From the NCBI RefSeq assembly GCF_014204895.1, contig NZ_JACHMF010000001.1, forward strand, positions 6,386,001-6,450,000: a stretch of DNA of 64,000 nucleotides, written 5' to 3'. The notes below the pieces were generated by a model, which was not told where the DNA came from, made no database searches, and saw nothing but the letters and a program-made list of their open reading frames with translations. The stretch is from Paractinoplanes abujensis. GTDB lineage: Bacteria > Actinomycetota > Actinomycetes > Mycobacteriales > Micromonosporaceae. A program made the translations under genes and the position numbers. This document shows positions 42,474-51,679 of this stretch, piece after piece. Every line of letters starts with the position of its first letter. Within the stretch, counting starts at the first letter, position 1.

Positions 42474-44903
42474 ATGGCCACCACATTCGCCGATCAACTC
42501 CGGTCGCTGACCGATGAGGCGCTGAGCGCGCTCGTCCAGCTGCGGCCCGACCTCGTCGTGCCCGTGCCGGCCGACATCACCGCGCTCGCCGTGCGGGCCC
42601 AGTCCCGCGGCTCGGTCGCGCGCTGCCTCGACGGGCTCGACGAGTTCACGCTGCACGTGCTCGACGCGGCCCGGCTCAGCCGCTCCGCCGAAACGGCCCT
42701 GACCTCGGTCGACGCCATCGAAGAGCTGGCCACCGGGGTCGCCCCGGACGACGTCCGGGTGGCAATCGACCGCCTCCGGGTGCGGTTCCTGCTCTACGGC
42801 AGCGAGGACGCCCTGCAGCTGGTGGGCGCGATCGACGAGGTCACGTCGCCCTATCCGGCCGGTCTGGGCCGCCCCGCCGACTATCTCGACCCGCAGGCCG
42901 CGGCCCTCTGCGCCGACAAGGCCAAGCTCCGCCGTACGGTCCTGGCCGCCCCACCCGGCGCGCGGGCCGTGCTCGACCGGCTCGCCGCGGGCCCGCCGAT
43001 CGGGGCGCTGCGGCGTGAGGCGGTCGCCGAGCCCGTGCAGTGGCTGGTCGACAACCACGTGCTGGTGCCGATCAGCGAGGCCGGGCGGGCCCCGCGCGCC
43101 GACGGTGAGCTGGTCGAGTTGCCCCGCGAGGTGGGCATGCTGCTGCGGCGCGACACCGGTCCGCTGGGCGCGCTGCGGCCGTTCCCGCCCATCCCCGAGG
43201 GCGCCGCGCGTGACCCGAAATCGGTCGACTCGGCCGGTGCGGGCCAGGTCATGGAGGCCGTCCGCAGCACGGAGGCGCTGCTGGAGGCGCTCGCGGCCGA
43301 GCCCGCGCCGGTGCTGCGGGCCGGGGGTCTGGGCGTACGGGATCTCAAGCGGCTGGCCCGGGCGGCCGGCCTGGACGAGCCCGGGGCGGCGCTGTTGATC
43401 GAGGTCTCGTACGCGGCGGGTCTGCTCGGCGAGGCCGACGTGGGCGGTTCCGGCCGTTCGGTGACCGTGAGCCGGGCCGGTGGCGGCGTCGACGAGACCT
43501 TCCTGCCCACCGGCGCTTACGACCTGTGGCGGGCGCTCAGCATCGCCCAGCGCTGGACGGCGCTGGCCCGGGCCTGGCTCGCCATGACCCGGCAGCCGGG
43601 CCTGGTGGGCCGGCGCGACGACCGGGACCGCCCGATCAACGCGCTCGCCCCCGACGCCGAGCGCGCCGGCGCCCCGCAGGCCCGGCGGGAGGCCCTGCTC
43701 GTGCTGGCCGACCTCAAGCCGGGCACGGCGCCGCAGGTCGACGAGGTGCTGGGGTTGCTGGCCTGGCAGACCCCGCGGCGTTCCCGCGGGCGGGAGGCGG
43801 CCCACCGCGACGCCCTGGCCGGGGCCGCCCTGCTCGGCGTCTCGGCGCTCGGGGCCATCACCTCGTACGGGCGCCTGCTGCTGGAGGACGTCGAGGTCGC
43901 CGACACCGACCCGCTGGGTGTGCGGCCGGGCCCGGGTGAGCCTCGCGACGACGCCGTCCGGACGTTGGACACGCTGCTCCCGGCCCCGGTCGATCACGTG
44001 CTGGTGCAGGCCGACCTGTCGGTGGTGGTGCCCGGCCCGCCGGAGCCGGAGCTGGCGGGCGAGCTCGACGTGGTCGCCGAGCCCGAGTCGGCCGGCGGGG
44101 CCAGCGTGTTCCGGGTCACCCCGGCCAGCGTGCGCCGCGCGCTCGACGTCGGTTACACGGCCGCCGACCTGCACTCGTTGTTCAAGCGGCGGTCGCGCAC
44201 CCCGGTGCCCCAGACGCTGACCTACATGATCGACGACGCCGCCCGTAAGCACGGCGGCTTGCGGGCCGGTTCGGCCGGCTCCTACCTGCGCAGCGACGAC
44301 GAGGCGCTGCTGGCCGAGGTGCTGGCCGACAAGCGGATGGGCCCGCTCGGGCTGCGCCAGATCGCCCCGACTGTGCTGGTCAGCCCGTTGCAGGTGGCCC
44401 GGCTGCTGGGCGCGCTGCGGGAGGCCGGCTTCGCGCCGGTGGCCGAGGACGCCGGCGGCGCCGCGGTGCTCAGCCGGCCCAAGGTGCGGCGAGCCCCCAC
44501 CCGTACGTCGGTGGCCTCCCGGCTGGCCGATCAGGCCGGGCCGCCGGTGCTGGCCGGGCCACGACTGGCCGGGGTGGTCGAGCAGATCCGGCGGGGCGAC
44601 ATCGCCACCCGGGCGGCCCGCCGGGCCCCGACGACCGTGCGTGCGGCCAACGGGCAGAGCGTGCCCGGGCTGACCTCGGTGCAGCAGCACGGGCAGGCCA
44701 TGGCGGTGCTGCAGCAGGCCGTACGGGAAAAGGTCCGGGTCTGGGTGGGGTATGTCGACTCGCACGGGGCGACGCTGTCGCGCCTGGTGCGCCCGGTGTC
44801 GCTGAGCGCGGGTTATCTGCGCGCGGAGGACGAGCGGACCGAGACGTTGCACACGTTCGCGCTGCACCGGATCACCGCCGCGGTGCCCGACGAGGAGGCG
44901 TGA
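42474..44903 (+). CDS. Helicase-associated protein (helicase_C_3-like)
   Basis: 809 residues from ATG 42474. Begins FADQLRSLTDEALSALVQLRPDL, as in actinobacterial helicase-associated proteins, and ends in a domain with QVARLLGALREAGFAP and a WYL-like basic strand region (VRVWVGYVDSHGATLSRLVRPVSLS in pieces). No Walker motifs, so it is not itself a helicase. It is followed 122 bp later by the XPB helicase; in related genomes the two are neighbours, suggesting joint work in DNA repair. That link is inference. Confidence 0.9.
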   Translation: MATTFADQLRSLTDEALSALVQLRPDLVVPVPADITALAVRAQSRGSVARCLDGLDEFTLHVLDAARLSRSAETALTSVDAIEELATGVAPDDVRVAIDRLRVRFLLYGSEDALQLVGAIDEVTSPYPAGLGRPADYLDPQAAALCADKAKLRRTVLAAPPGARAVLDRLAAGPPIGALRREAVAEPVQWLVDNHVLVPISEAGRAPRADGELVELPREVGMLLRRDTGPLGALRPFPPIPEGAARDPKSVDSAGAGQVMEAVRSTEALLEALAAEPAPVLRAGGLGVRDLKRLARAAGLDEPGAALLIEVSYAAGLLGEADVGGSGRSVTVSRAGGGVDETFLPTGAYDLWRALSIAQRWTALARAWLAMTRQPGLVGRRDDRDRPINALAPDAERAGAPQARREALLVLADLKPGTAPQVDEVLGLLAWQTPRRSRGREAAHRDALAGAALLGVSALGAITSYGRLLLEDVEVADTDPLGVRPGPGEPRDDAVRTLDTLLPAPVDHVLVQADLSVVVPGPPEPELAGELDVVAEPESAGGASVFRVTPASVRRALDVGYTAADLHSLFKRRSRTPVPQTLTYMIDDAARKHGGLRAGSAGSYLRSDDEALLAEVLADKRMGPLGLRQIAPTVLVSPLQVARLLGALREAGFAPVAEDAGGAAVLSRPKVRRAPTRTSVASRLADQAGPPVLAGPRLAGVVEQIRRGDIATRAARRAPTTVRAANGQSVPGLTSVQQHGQAMAVLQQAVREKVRVWVGYVDSHGATLSRLVRPVSLSAGYLRAEDERTETLHTFALHRITAAVPDEEA

Positions 44904-44909
44904 AGGGTG

Positions 44910-44940
44910 GGCCGCACGCCCCCGTACGCGTGCGGCCTCT
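44910..44940 (+). terminator. Terminator after helicase-associated gene
   Basis: Inverted repeat GGCCGCACGC (44910-44919) / GCGTGCGGCC (44928-44937) with a short loop, followed by TCT. It lies 7 bp past the stop and before the promoter of the XPB helicase. Confidence 0.75.
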
Positions 44941-45025
44941 AGATCAACGAGCTGCGGGGCCGGAAGGTTGCCCGGTTTCCGTGTCAGACTGGAGGGTCGG
45001 TTAGAGCTCTTCGAAGGGTGTTTCA

Positions 45026-46687
45026 GTGAGCGGCGGACCTCTGATCGTCCAGTCCGACAAGACTCTTCTGCTGGAGGTGGACCACCCGGACGCGCAGGCG
45101 TGCCGGATGGCCATCGCTCCGTTCGCCGAGCTGGAACGCTCGCCGGAGCACGTACACACGTACAGGTTGACCCCGCTCGGCCTGTGGAACGCCCGGGCCG
45201 CGGGTCATGACGCCGAGAGCGTCGTCGACTCGCTGATCAAGTATTCGCGCTATCCGGTGCCGCACGCGCTGCTGGTCGACGTGGCCGAGACGATGGACCG
45301 GTACGGCCGGTTGCAGCTGGTCAACGACCCCGGTCACGGGCTGGTGCTGCGCGGCCTCGACAAGATCGTGCTGGTCGAGGTGGCCAAGTCGAAGAAGCTC
45401 GCGGGCATGCTCGGCGCCAAGATCGACGACGAGACCATCGTGGTGCACCCGTCCGAGCGCGGCCGGCTCAAGCAGGCGCTGCTCAAGCTGGGCTGGCCCG
45501 CCGAGGACCTGGCGGGTTACGTCGACGGTGAGGCCCACGAGATCAGCCTGGCCGAGGACGGCTGGACCCTGCGCTCCTACCAGCAGGAGGCGGTCGACGG
45601 CTTCTGGGCGGGCGGCTCGGGCGTGGTGGTGCTGCCCTGCGGCGCCGGCAAGACGCTGGTCGGCGCGGCCGCGATGGCCACGGCCAAGGCCACGACGCTG
45701 ATCCTGGTGACGAACACGGTCGCCGGCCGGCAGTGGAAGCGCGAGCTGATCGCGCGCACGTCGCTCACCGAGGAGGAGATCGGGGAGTACTCGGGCGAGC
45801 GTAAGGAGATCCGCCCGGTCACCATCGCGACGTACCAGGTGCTCACGTCCCGCCGCGGGGGCGCGTTCACCCACCTCGACCTGTTCGGCGCGCGCGACTG
45901 GGGCCTGGTCGTCTACGACGAGGTGCACCTGCTGCCCGCGCCGATCTTCCGGTTCACCGCCGACCTGCAGGCGCGCCGGCGGCTCGGGCTGACCGCCACT
46001 CTCGTCCGTGAGGACGGCCGCGAGGGTGACGTGTTCTCGCTGATCGGCCCCAAGCGCTACGACGCCCCGTGGAAGGACATCGAGGCCCAGGGCTGGATCG
46101 CGCCCGCCGAGTGCGTCGAGGTGCGGGTCACGCTCACCGACGCCGAGCGGATGGCGTACGCGGTGACCGAGGCCGAGGAGCGCTACCGCGTAGCGGCTAC
46201 CGCGCGCACCAAGCTGCCGGTGGTGAAGGCGCTGGTCGACAAGCACCCCGACGAACCGGTGCTGGTCATCGGCGGCTTCCTCGACCAGCTGCACCAGCTC
46301 GGCGAGTACCTCGACGCCCCGATCGTGCAGGGCTCGACCACCAACAAGGAGCGGGAACGGCTGTTCGACGCGTTCCGCGCCGGTGAGCTGCGCACGCTGG
46401 TGCTGTCGAAGGTCGGCAACTTCTCGATCGACCTGCCCGAGGCGGCGGTGGCGATCCAGGTGTCGGGCACTTTCGGTTCGCGTCAGGAGGAGGCACAGCG
46501 CCTGGGCCGGGTGCTGCGGCCCAAGGCGGACGGCCGGCAGGCGCACTTCTACACGGTCGTCTCGCGCGACACGATCGACACCGAGTACGCCGCGCACCGC
46601 CAGCGTTTCCTGGCCGAGCAGGGCTACGCCTACACGATCGTCGACGCCGACGACATCCTCGGCCCGGCGCTGCCCCAGATCGACTAA
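45026..46687 (+). CDS. XPB/ERCC3-type DNA helicase
   Basis: 553 residues from GTG 45026. Order: N-terminal damage-recognition-like domain, then SF2 helicase motifs Q-like LRSYQQEAVDGFW, I LPCGAGKTLVG, II YDEVHLL (DEVH as in XPB), III LTATLVREDGREGD with the RED-like loop, then motif VI QRLGRVLRP. XPB unwinds DNA 3'-5' in nucleotide excision repair in eukaryotes and archaea; bacterial XPB is common in actinobacteria and its partner nuclease Bax1 is usually absent. Convergent with the HAAS gene, overlapping by 4 bp. Confidence 0.94.
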   Translation: MSGGPLIVQSDKTLLLEVDHPDAQACRMAIAPFAELERSPEHVHTYRLTPLGLWNARAAGHDAESVVDSLIKYSRYPVPHALLVDVAETMDRYGRLQLVNDPGHGLVLRGLDKIVLVEVAKSKKLAGMLGAKIDDETIVVHPSERGRLKQALLKLGWPAEDLAGYVDGEAHEISLAEDGWTLRSYQQEAVDGFWAGGSGVVVLPCGAGKTLVGAAAMATAKATTLILVTNTVAGRQWKRELIARTSLTEEEIGEYSGERKEIRPVTIATYQVLTSRRGGAFTHLDLFGARDWGLVVYDEVHLLPAPIFRFTADLQARRRLGLTATLVREDGREGDVFSLIGPKRYDAPWKDIEAQGWIAPAECVEVRVTLTDAERMAYAVTEAEERYRVAATARTKLPVVKALVDKHPDEPVLVIGGFLDQLHQLGEYLDAPIVQGSTTNKERERLFDAFRAGELRTLVLSKVGNFSIDLPEAAVAIQVSGTFGSRQEEAQRLGRVLRPKADGRQAHFYTVVSRDTIDTEYAAHRQRFLAEQGYAYTIVDADDILGPALPQID

Positions 46688-47085
46688 CTGGGCTCGACCG
46701 CGGGCGGGCCGACCGCCGGGCCTTCCTCATGGCTGCTGGTCTGCGCGAAGAACAAAAAGAACGTACACACAACCAGCACTGCCAGCGCGGCGGCGGCGGC
46801 GACCATCCACGGCCACAGCCGCCGGCCGCGCGGCGGGGCGGGTGGGCGCGGCTGAGTGCCGGCCTCCTCGTGGGCGGCCGCGGCCACCACCTCGGGGCTG
46901 CCCAGCCGCTCGAGCACCTCGATCAGCTCGCCCTCGCCGGCCAGGTTGCGCTCGGCCCGCTCGGCGGCGATGTGCGCCTCGAGGTCGGCCAGCAACTCGC
47001 GCCGCTGCAGCACGGGGATGCCGGCCAGCCGCTGGTCGATCTCGCGCAGGTACTCCGCGACGACGTCGTTCTGCCTGGTCTTCAT
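46684..47085 (-). CDS. HAAS-domain membrane protein
   Basis: 133 residues. N-terminal helical domain EYLREIDQRLAGIPVLQRRELLADLEAHIAAE, the HAAS/DUF1700-like pattern, then a Pro/Arg stretch and one membrane helix (WMVAAAAALAVLVVCTFFLFF) with a short outer tail. Such proteins are encoded right after a PadR regulator and are thought to sense or signal at the membrane. The 4-bp ATGA overlap with the PadR gene supports this. Confidence 0.85.
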   Translation of the reverse strand: MKTRQNDVVAEYLREIDQRLAGIPVLQRRELLADLEAHIAAERAERNLAGEGELIEVLERLGSPEVVAAAAHEEAGTQPRPPAPPRGRRLWPWMVAAAAALAVLVVCTFFLFFAQTSSHEEGPAVGPPAVEPS

Positions 47086-47435
47086 GCTGCCTCACCGGTT
47101 CCCACAAGACGGTCGACGGTCTGCCGAAAGGACACCCATTCGGTGCGGAAGTGGGCGAGCGCGGAACGCCCGTCCGAGGTCAATCCGTAGTAGCGCCGCG
47201 GCGGGCCGCTCGGGGACTCGACCCATTTGCTCTCCAGCCAACCCGACCGGCGCAAGCGCGAGAGCAGCGGATAGATCGTGCCCTCGCCGGCGGCCAGGTT
47301 GGGCTCGTCACCCAGCCTGCGGACGATCTCGTTGCCGTATCTGTCCTCGGTCTCGACCAGGGAGAGGACACAGAACTCGAGCGTGCCGCGGCGCAGACTC
47401 GTCGCCAACTGCGAGACATCTGCCATGCGCCACAC
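47082..47435 (-). CDS. PadR-family regulator
   Basis: 117 residues. Winged helix with LRRGTLEFCVLSLVETEDRYGNEIVRRLGDEPNLAAGEGTIYPLLSRLRRSGW, the classic PadR_1 pattern, and a short dimerisation helix. It likely represses its own operon with the HAAS gene downstream. The ligand is unknown. Confidence 0.94.
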   Translation of the reverse strand: MWRMADVSQLATSLRRGTLEFCVLSLVETEDRYGNEIVRRLGDEPNLAAGEGTIYPLLSRLRRSGWLESKWVESPSGPPRRYYGLTSDGRSALAHFRTEWVSFRQTVDRLVGTGEAA

Positions 47436-47468
47436 AGTACCTTGCGACGCAAGGTAGGTCCACCGAGA

Positions 47469-47494
47469 AAGGCCCCCGACGCATCGGGGGCCTT
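47469..47494 (-). terminator. Terminator of the secreted-protein remnant
   Basis: Perfect 11-bp inverted repeat AAGGCCCCCGA / TCGGGGGCCTT with loop CGCA, then a T-rich end on the minus strand. It sits 5 bp past the stop of the pseudogene at 47500-47774. Confidence 0.82.
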
Positions 47495-47499
47495 CGGTG

Positions 47500-47774
47500 T
47501 TACCGGCGCCAGGTGCGGGTGGCCGTCGTGGTCACGTTGCCGGCCCGCTCGTAGGCGCGCAGGGCGGCCTTGACCGTCTGGCCGCACTTGGCCGTGTTGA
47601 GCGACAACGCGTACGCGGCGGTGGTGTAACGGGCGACCACCTTGCCGTTGACGATCAGCTCGACGCTGGCGAGAGCGTGTAACTGAGCGCCTCGGCCGCC
47701 TGCGCGGGCGCCGCCCCCACCGTCGTCAGCAAAGCCAGAACTGCCGCCCCCACGGCCATGCCCACCCTGTTCAC
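47500..47774 (-). pseudogene. Truncated, frameshifted secreted Ig-like protein
   Basis: From GTG 47774 a clean signal peptide (VGMAVGAAVLALLTTVGAAPAQA) runs into ALSYTLSPASS and a stop. One frame over, ASVELIVNGKVVARYTTAAYALS and later LRAYERAGNVTTTATRTWRR form the end of a bacterial Ig-like domain that stops at 47500. The parts belong to the same kind of secreted multi-Ig protein, so a large internal deletion plus frameshift is the simplest reading. The terminator after it is intact. Confidence 0.7.
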
Positions 47775-47794
47775 GGCGGCAATACAGATCAATA

Positions 47795-48700
47795 TCAGGG
47801 CAGCGGGGGTCCCGGGGTCAGCAGCGGTTCCATCAGATCGCCGTGCTTCTCGATGCGATCGAGCACATCGGACGACCGGTAGTGCCGGGGCTCCTCGGCG
47901 CCGGTGGCCACGGCCTCGACCTCGTCCCAGGTCAGCGGCGTGGAGGCGGTCGGCACCGCCTGCGCCCGCAGCGAATAGGGCGTCACCGTGGTCTTGGCCG
48001 CGTTGTTCTGGCTCCAGTCGATGAAAACCTTTCCCGGCCGTACGGCCTTGGCCATCTTCGCGGTGATCGAAGCGGGCACCATCGACGACAGCTCCTCGGC
48101 GACCCTCTTCGCGTACCGGGAAACGGTTTCCGAGTCCTGCGTCCCCGAGATCGGGCAGCACAGCTGCATGCCCTTCTTGCCGGAGGTCTTCGGATAGGCG
48201 TCGATGCCGTCGTCGCCCAGCCGGTCACGCATCAGCACCGCCACCGCGCTGCACTCCCGCAGGCCGGCCGGCGCGCCCGGGTCGAGGTCGACCACCAGCA
48301 GGTCGGGATGCTGGCCGATGCGCCACTGCGGGGTGTGCAACTCCAGCGCGGCCAGGTTGGCCAGCCAGACCAGGGTGGGCAGGTCGTCGACGACCACGAA
48401 GTCGATGGTCTCGCGGCTCTTGGTCGAGCCCGGCACCGGCAGTGTCTCCAGCCGCACCCAGTCGGGTGTGCCGCCAGGCTTGTTCTTCTCGAAGAAGTGC
48501 ATCCCGTCGACGCCGTTGGGGAAACGGATCCGGGTCACCGCGCGGTCGGCCAGGTGCGGCAGCATGACCGGCGCGATCCGCGTGTAGTAGTCGATGACCT
48601 CGCCCTTGGTGAACCCGGCGGCCGGATACATCACCTTGTCGAGGTTGGACAGCTCGAGGTCGCGCCCGTCGATCGTGACGGGCAGCCGGCTACCGGCCAT
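47795..48700 (-). CDS. LigD-type NHEJ polymerase/primase domain protein
   Basis: 301 residues from ATG 48700. Archaeo-eukaryotic primase fold: SNLDKVMYPAAGFTKGEVIDYY, metal-binding VDLDPG, and KTSGKKGMQLCCPI; the acidic third ligand lies in KVFIDWSQNN. In NHEJ this module adds ribonucleotides or fills gaps at broken ends held by Ku. Here it is a separate protein rather than fused to ligase, as in some actinomycetes. It overlaps the ligase gene by 11 bp. Confidence 0.93.
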   Translation of the reverse strand: MAGSRLPVTIDGRDLELSNLDKVMYPAAGFTKGEVIDYYTRIAPVMLPHLADRAVTRIRFPNGVDGMHFFEKNKPGGTPDWVRLETLPVPGSTKSRETIDFVVVDDLPTLVWLANLAALELHTPQWRIGQHPDLLVVDLDPGAPAGLRECSAVAVLMRDRLGDDGIDAYPKTSGKKGMQLCCPISGTQDSETVSRYAKRVAEELSSMVPASITAKMAKAVRPGKVFIDWSQNNAAKTTVTPYSLRAQAVPTASTPLTWDEVEAVATGAEEPRHYRSSDVLDRIEKHGDLMEPLLTPGPPLP

Positions 48701-49667
48701 CCTCGTCCTCCTCCACGCACTCCTTGGGAGACTTGTCGTAACGCAAACGCAGGAACCGGGGGAAACGCAACCGCCCGTCCGGAGTCCGGTTGCCGTAGCG
48801 CACCTCGACGACCAGCTCAGGTCGTACCCAGCGGGCGCCCCGGGAATCCTCGCGCGGCACCGCGCCCGCCCTGAACGGCGAGTCGCGCTGGGCCAGCGGC
48901 TCCAGCGCGGCCAGCAGCTCCCGCTCGGCGGCGGCCCCGATGCCCCCGCCGACCCGGCCGCGGAAGGCCAGCCCGTCCGGGGTCGGCACACCCACCAGCA
49001 GGCCACCCAGCTTGCGCGCCCCGGCCCGCCAGCCGCCGATCACGTAGTCGCCCGTACGGTCGAACTTGACCTTGACCCAGTCGGGCGAGCGCAAGCCCGG
49101 CAGGTACACCGAATCCTCGCGCTTGGCCACCACGCCCTCGAGGCTGTTCTCGCGGGCGGCGTCGGCGGTCGCCGGCCCGTCGCCGAACGAGGGCGGCACC
49201 ATCCAGCGCGGCCCGGCCAGCCCCAGCTCCTCGAGCCGCTCGCGACGCGCCCGATATGGCAGCCCAGTCAGATCATCACCGGCGTGGAAAAGCAGATCAA
49301 AGATCATGTACGTGACCGGGAGGCTCACCGCCAGACGGGCCGCCCGGTGCCGCTCGCGAACGTGCATGCGCTCGGCCAGCGCCGTGAACGACGGCCGGCC
49401 CGCCGCGTTGAGCACCACCATCTCGCCGTCGACCAGCGTGCCGCCGGGAAGCCGCAGGTCAGCGATCTCCGGGTACGCCGCCGTGACGACCGCTCCGGAG
49501 CGCGCGAACAGGTCGGGTGGACCTTCGGTGAAGAGCGCGAGAACCCGGACCCCGTCCCACTTGAACTCGTAGCTCCACCCCGGCCCGACCGGCAGCGCGC
49601 CCGAGGTCGCGAGCATGGGAGACAGCGGCGCACCGGGCACCCGATCACCATAGGCAGGGACGAACAC
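48690..49667 (-). CDS. ATP-dependent DNA ligase (LigD/LigC-type)
   Basis: 325 residues from GTG 49667; ATG 49617 (MLATSGALPVGPGW) is the alternative. Nucleotidyltransferase motif I is EFKWDGVRV with the adenylated Lys; motif III LVDGEMVVL; motif IV GVVAKRED; motif V WVKVKF. The OB domain ends RFPRFLRLRYDK. It seals breaks with ATP, and with the adjacent polymerase and Ku makes the bacterial NHEJ set. Divergent from ku, 69 bp apart. Confidence 0.93.
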   Translation of the reverse strand: MFVPAYGDRVPGAPLSPMLATSGALPVGPGWSYEFKWDGVRVLALFTEGPPDLFARSGAVVTAAYPEIADLRLPGGTLVDGEMVVLNAAGRPSFTALAERMHVRERHRAARLAVSLPVTYMIFDLLFHAGDDLTGLPYRARRERLEELGLAGPRWMVPPSFGDGPATADAARENSLEGVVAKREDSVYLPGLRSPDWVKVKFDRTGDYVIGGWRAGARKLGGLLVGVPTPDGLAFRGRVGGGIGAAAERELLAALEPLAQRDSPFRAGAVPREDSRGARWVRPELVVEVRYGNRTPDGRLRFPRFLRLRYDKSPKECVEEDEDGR

Positions 49668-49736
49668 CTTACGCAGGAGTCTCAGTGATGCGATTCTGAT
49701 CAGGGCTTTTCTTTGTCGGCTGACGTTGGAGGGGAC

Positions 49737-50639
49737 ATGCGGGCGATCTGGAAGGGCGCGGTCTCCTTCGGGCTGGTGTCGATCGCGGTGAAGCTGTATT
49801 CGGCCACCGAGGAGAAGGACATCCGGTTCCACCAGGTGCACCGCACCGACGGGGGCCGGATCAAATACCAGCGCACCTGCTCGATCGACGGCGAAGTGGT
49901 CAGCTACGACGACATCGCCAAGGGCTACGACATCGGCGGCGGCGAAATGGTCATCCTGACCGACGAGGACTTCGCCGACCTGCCGCTCACCACGTCCCGC
50001 GCGATCGACGTGCTGGAGTTCGTGCCGGCCGACGACATCGACCCGATCCTGTTCGGCAAGGCGTACTACCTCGAACCCGAGGGCCAGGCGGCCAAGCCGT
50101 ACGTGCTGCTCCGCGACGCGCTGCAGGACGCCGACCGGGTCGCCATTGTCAAGATCGCGATCCGGCAGCGGGAGCAACTGGCCACCCTGCGCGTGCACGA
50201 CGACGTCCTCGTGCTCAACACGATGCTCTGGCCCGACGAGGTGCGTACGCCGGACTTCGGTTTCCTCGACGAGGACATCGAGACCCGGCCCGCCGAGCTC
50301 GCCATGGCCAGCTCGCTGATCGACTCGATGGCCGGGAGCTTCAAGGCCGACGAGTTCACCGACAACTACCGGGCCGCGCTGCAGGAAGTCATCGACGCCA
50401 AGGTCGAAGGCCGCGAGATCGTGCAGCCGGAAGAGGCCGAGGAGGCCCCGGCGGCGGCGGTCGACCTGATGGCGGCCCTCAAGGCGTCGGTCGAGCGGGC
50501 CAAGAAGGCGCGTGGCGAGGATGCGCCGGCCGCTCCCCCGGCCCCGGCGGCGAAGAAGAAGGCCGCCCCGGCCAAGAAGGCCACCGCCGCTGCGAAGAAA
50601 GCCACGCCCGCCAAGAAGGCCGTCAAGAAGTCGGCATGA
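49737..50639 (+). CDS. ku: Ku protein with Lys/Ala/Pro C-terminal tail
   Basis: 300 residues from ATG 49737 with GGAGGGG directly upstream. RAIWKGAVSFGLVSIAVKLYSAT is the Ku N-terminus; the ring-forming beta-barrel and helix pair follow, and the core ends near residue 250. The last 45 residues are a repetitive KKAAPAKKAT tail, as in mycobacterial and streptomycete Ku, where such tails bind DNA. Binds double-strand ends as a homodimer and recruits the LigD-type proteins encoded divergently. Confidence 0.95.
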   Translation: MRAIWKGAVSFGLVSIAVKLYSATEEKDIRFHQVHRTDGGRIKYQRTCSIDGEVVSYDDIAKGYDIGGGEMVILTDEDFADLPLTTSRAIDVLEFVPADDIDPILFGKAYYLEPEGQAAKPYVLLRDALQDADRVAIVKIAIRQREQLATLRVHDDVLVLNTMLWPDEVRTPDFGFLDEDIETRPAELAMASSLIDSMAGSFKADEFTDNYRAALQEVIDAKVEGREIVQPEEAEEAPAAAVDLMAALKASVERAKKARGEDAPAAPPAPAAKKKAAPAKKATAAAKKATPAKKAVKKSA

Positions 50640-50652
50640 CTAAAGTTGGCCC

Positions 50653-51141
50653 GTGGGATTGACGTGGGCTGAGTCTTATCTGGGCAAGGTGCGGGCGAGC
50701 ATCGGCGACACCGACACGATTCTGTTCGTCGGGGCGCGGGGGGTGATCCTCGACGATCAGAACCGGCTGCTGCTCATCCAGCGCTCCGACAACCATCGGT
50801 GGGCCATCCCGGCCGGGGCCATGGAGCTCGGCGAAAGCATGGAGGAGTGCGCGATCCGCGAGACCTGGGAGGAGACCGGGCTGCGGGCCACGTCGCTCAC
50901 GCCGTTCGCGTTCTACACGGCCTACACGTACACGAACGACTACGGCCACACCTACCAGCAGATCCTGATGTCGTTCCGGATCCACACGTGGGAGGGCGAA
51001 CTGCTGCGCCAGACCGACGAATCCGTCGACGCCGGCTTCTTCCCGCTCGACGCACTGCCCGGCCCCAAATCGTTCGTGATCGACGAGACGCTGGCCGACC
51101 TGGCCCAGTTCGAGGCGACCGGCCGCCTGGTCATGAAGTAG
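50653..51141 (+). CDS. Nudix hydrolase
   Basis: 162 residues from GTG 50653. A complete Nudix box: GAMELGESMEECAIRETWEETGL matches GX5EX7REUXEEXGU. The preceding RWAIPAGAMEL strand and the YQQILMSFRI strand fit the fold. It cleaves nucleoside diphosphates linked to another moiety; the exact substrate cannot be read. It follows ku by 13 bp and may be co-transcribed. Confidence 0.92.
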   Translation: MGLTWAESYLGKVRASIGDTDTILFVGARGVILDDQNRLLLIQRSDNHRWAIPAGAMELGESMEECAIRETWEETGLRATSLTPFAFYTAYTYTNDYGHTYQQILMSFRIHTWEGELLRQTDESVDAGFFPLDALPGPKSFVIDETLADLAQFEATGRLVMK

Positions 51142-51628
51142 GCGTCAGCTCGCTCTCGAACAAGCCCATCGTGAGCTTGTCGGCCCACCGGCCCTCCGCA
51201 TCGCGGAACGTGCCGCGCAGCCGCCCCTCCTCGACAAAGCCGACCTTGCGATACACCCGCTGAGCACTGACATTCTCGGCGGCCACGGTCAGCGTGATCT
51301 TGCGCAGGCGCATCTTCCGGAACCCGTACAGGCAGACGGCCCGGACGGTGTCGGTGCCGAAACCCCGACCCCAGAAGTCCTTCTCGCCGAGATAGATGTC
51401 CATGTCGGCCAGGCCCACCTCGGGCTCGGCCCCGTGCAGCCGGACGAGCCCGATCAGCGTCTTCTCGGCCTCGACGCCGAACAACACATCCCCGTACGCG
51501 TTGGGCGGCCGCTCCTCGAGCCACTTGGCCACCTGGGCCACAGTCTCCGCGTAGCCCTCATCCATCCAGCGCATCACGTCGGCGTCGTGATTCCACCGCC
51601 ACAGCGCCTCGGCATCGTCCACGCCCAT
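51131..51628 (-). CDS. GNAT acetyltransferase (RimJ/AAC(6')-like)
   Basis: 165 residues from ATG 51628. DAEALWRWNHDADVMRWM opens the fold, IYLGEKDFWGRGFGTDTV carries the acetyl-CoA loop, and AENVSAQRVYRKVGFVEEGR is the RimJ-type end. The frame is open upstream through GKVRLRA, which looks like the true first strand but lacks an obvious start codon, so the N-terminus may be longer. Convergent with the Nudix gene, overlapping by 11 bp. Confidence 0.88.
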   Translation of the reverse strand: MGVDDAEALWRWNHDADVMRWMDEGYAETVAQVAKWLEERPPNAYGDVLFGVEAEKTLIGLVRLHGAEPEVGLADMDIYLGEKDFWGRGFGTDTVRAVCLYGFRKMRLRKITLTVAAENVSAQRVYRKVGFVEEGRLRGTFRDAEGRWADKLTMGLFESELTPTS

Positions 51629-51679
51629 GGCCCGCAGCCGGACCTTTCCCCGTACGCGTCCAATGCCCGCCCCCGTGTC

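Noticed and set aside
42459..44867. An 802-residue open frame opposite the helicase-associated gene
   Set aside because: Arg/Gln/Gly-rich composition of a GC-rich shadow, no motifs, and the plus-strand gene is well supported.
45023..46597. A long open frame opposite the XPB helicase
   Set aside because: Shadow frame; helicase motifs on the plus strand are complete.
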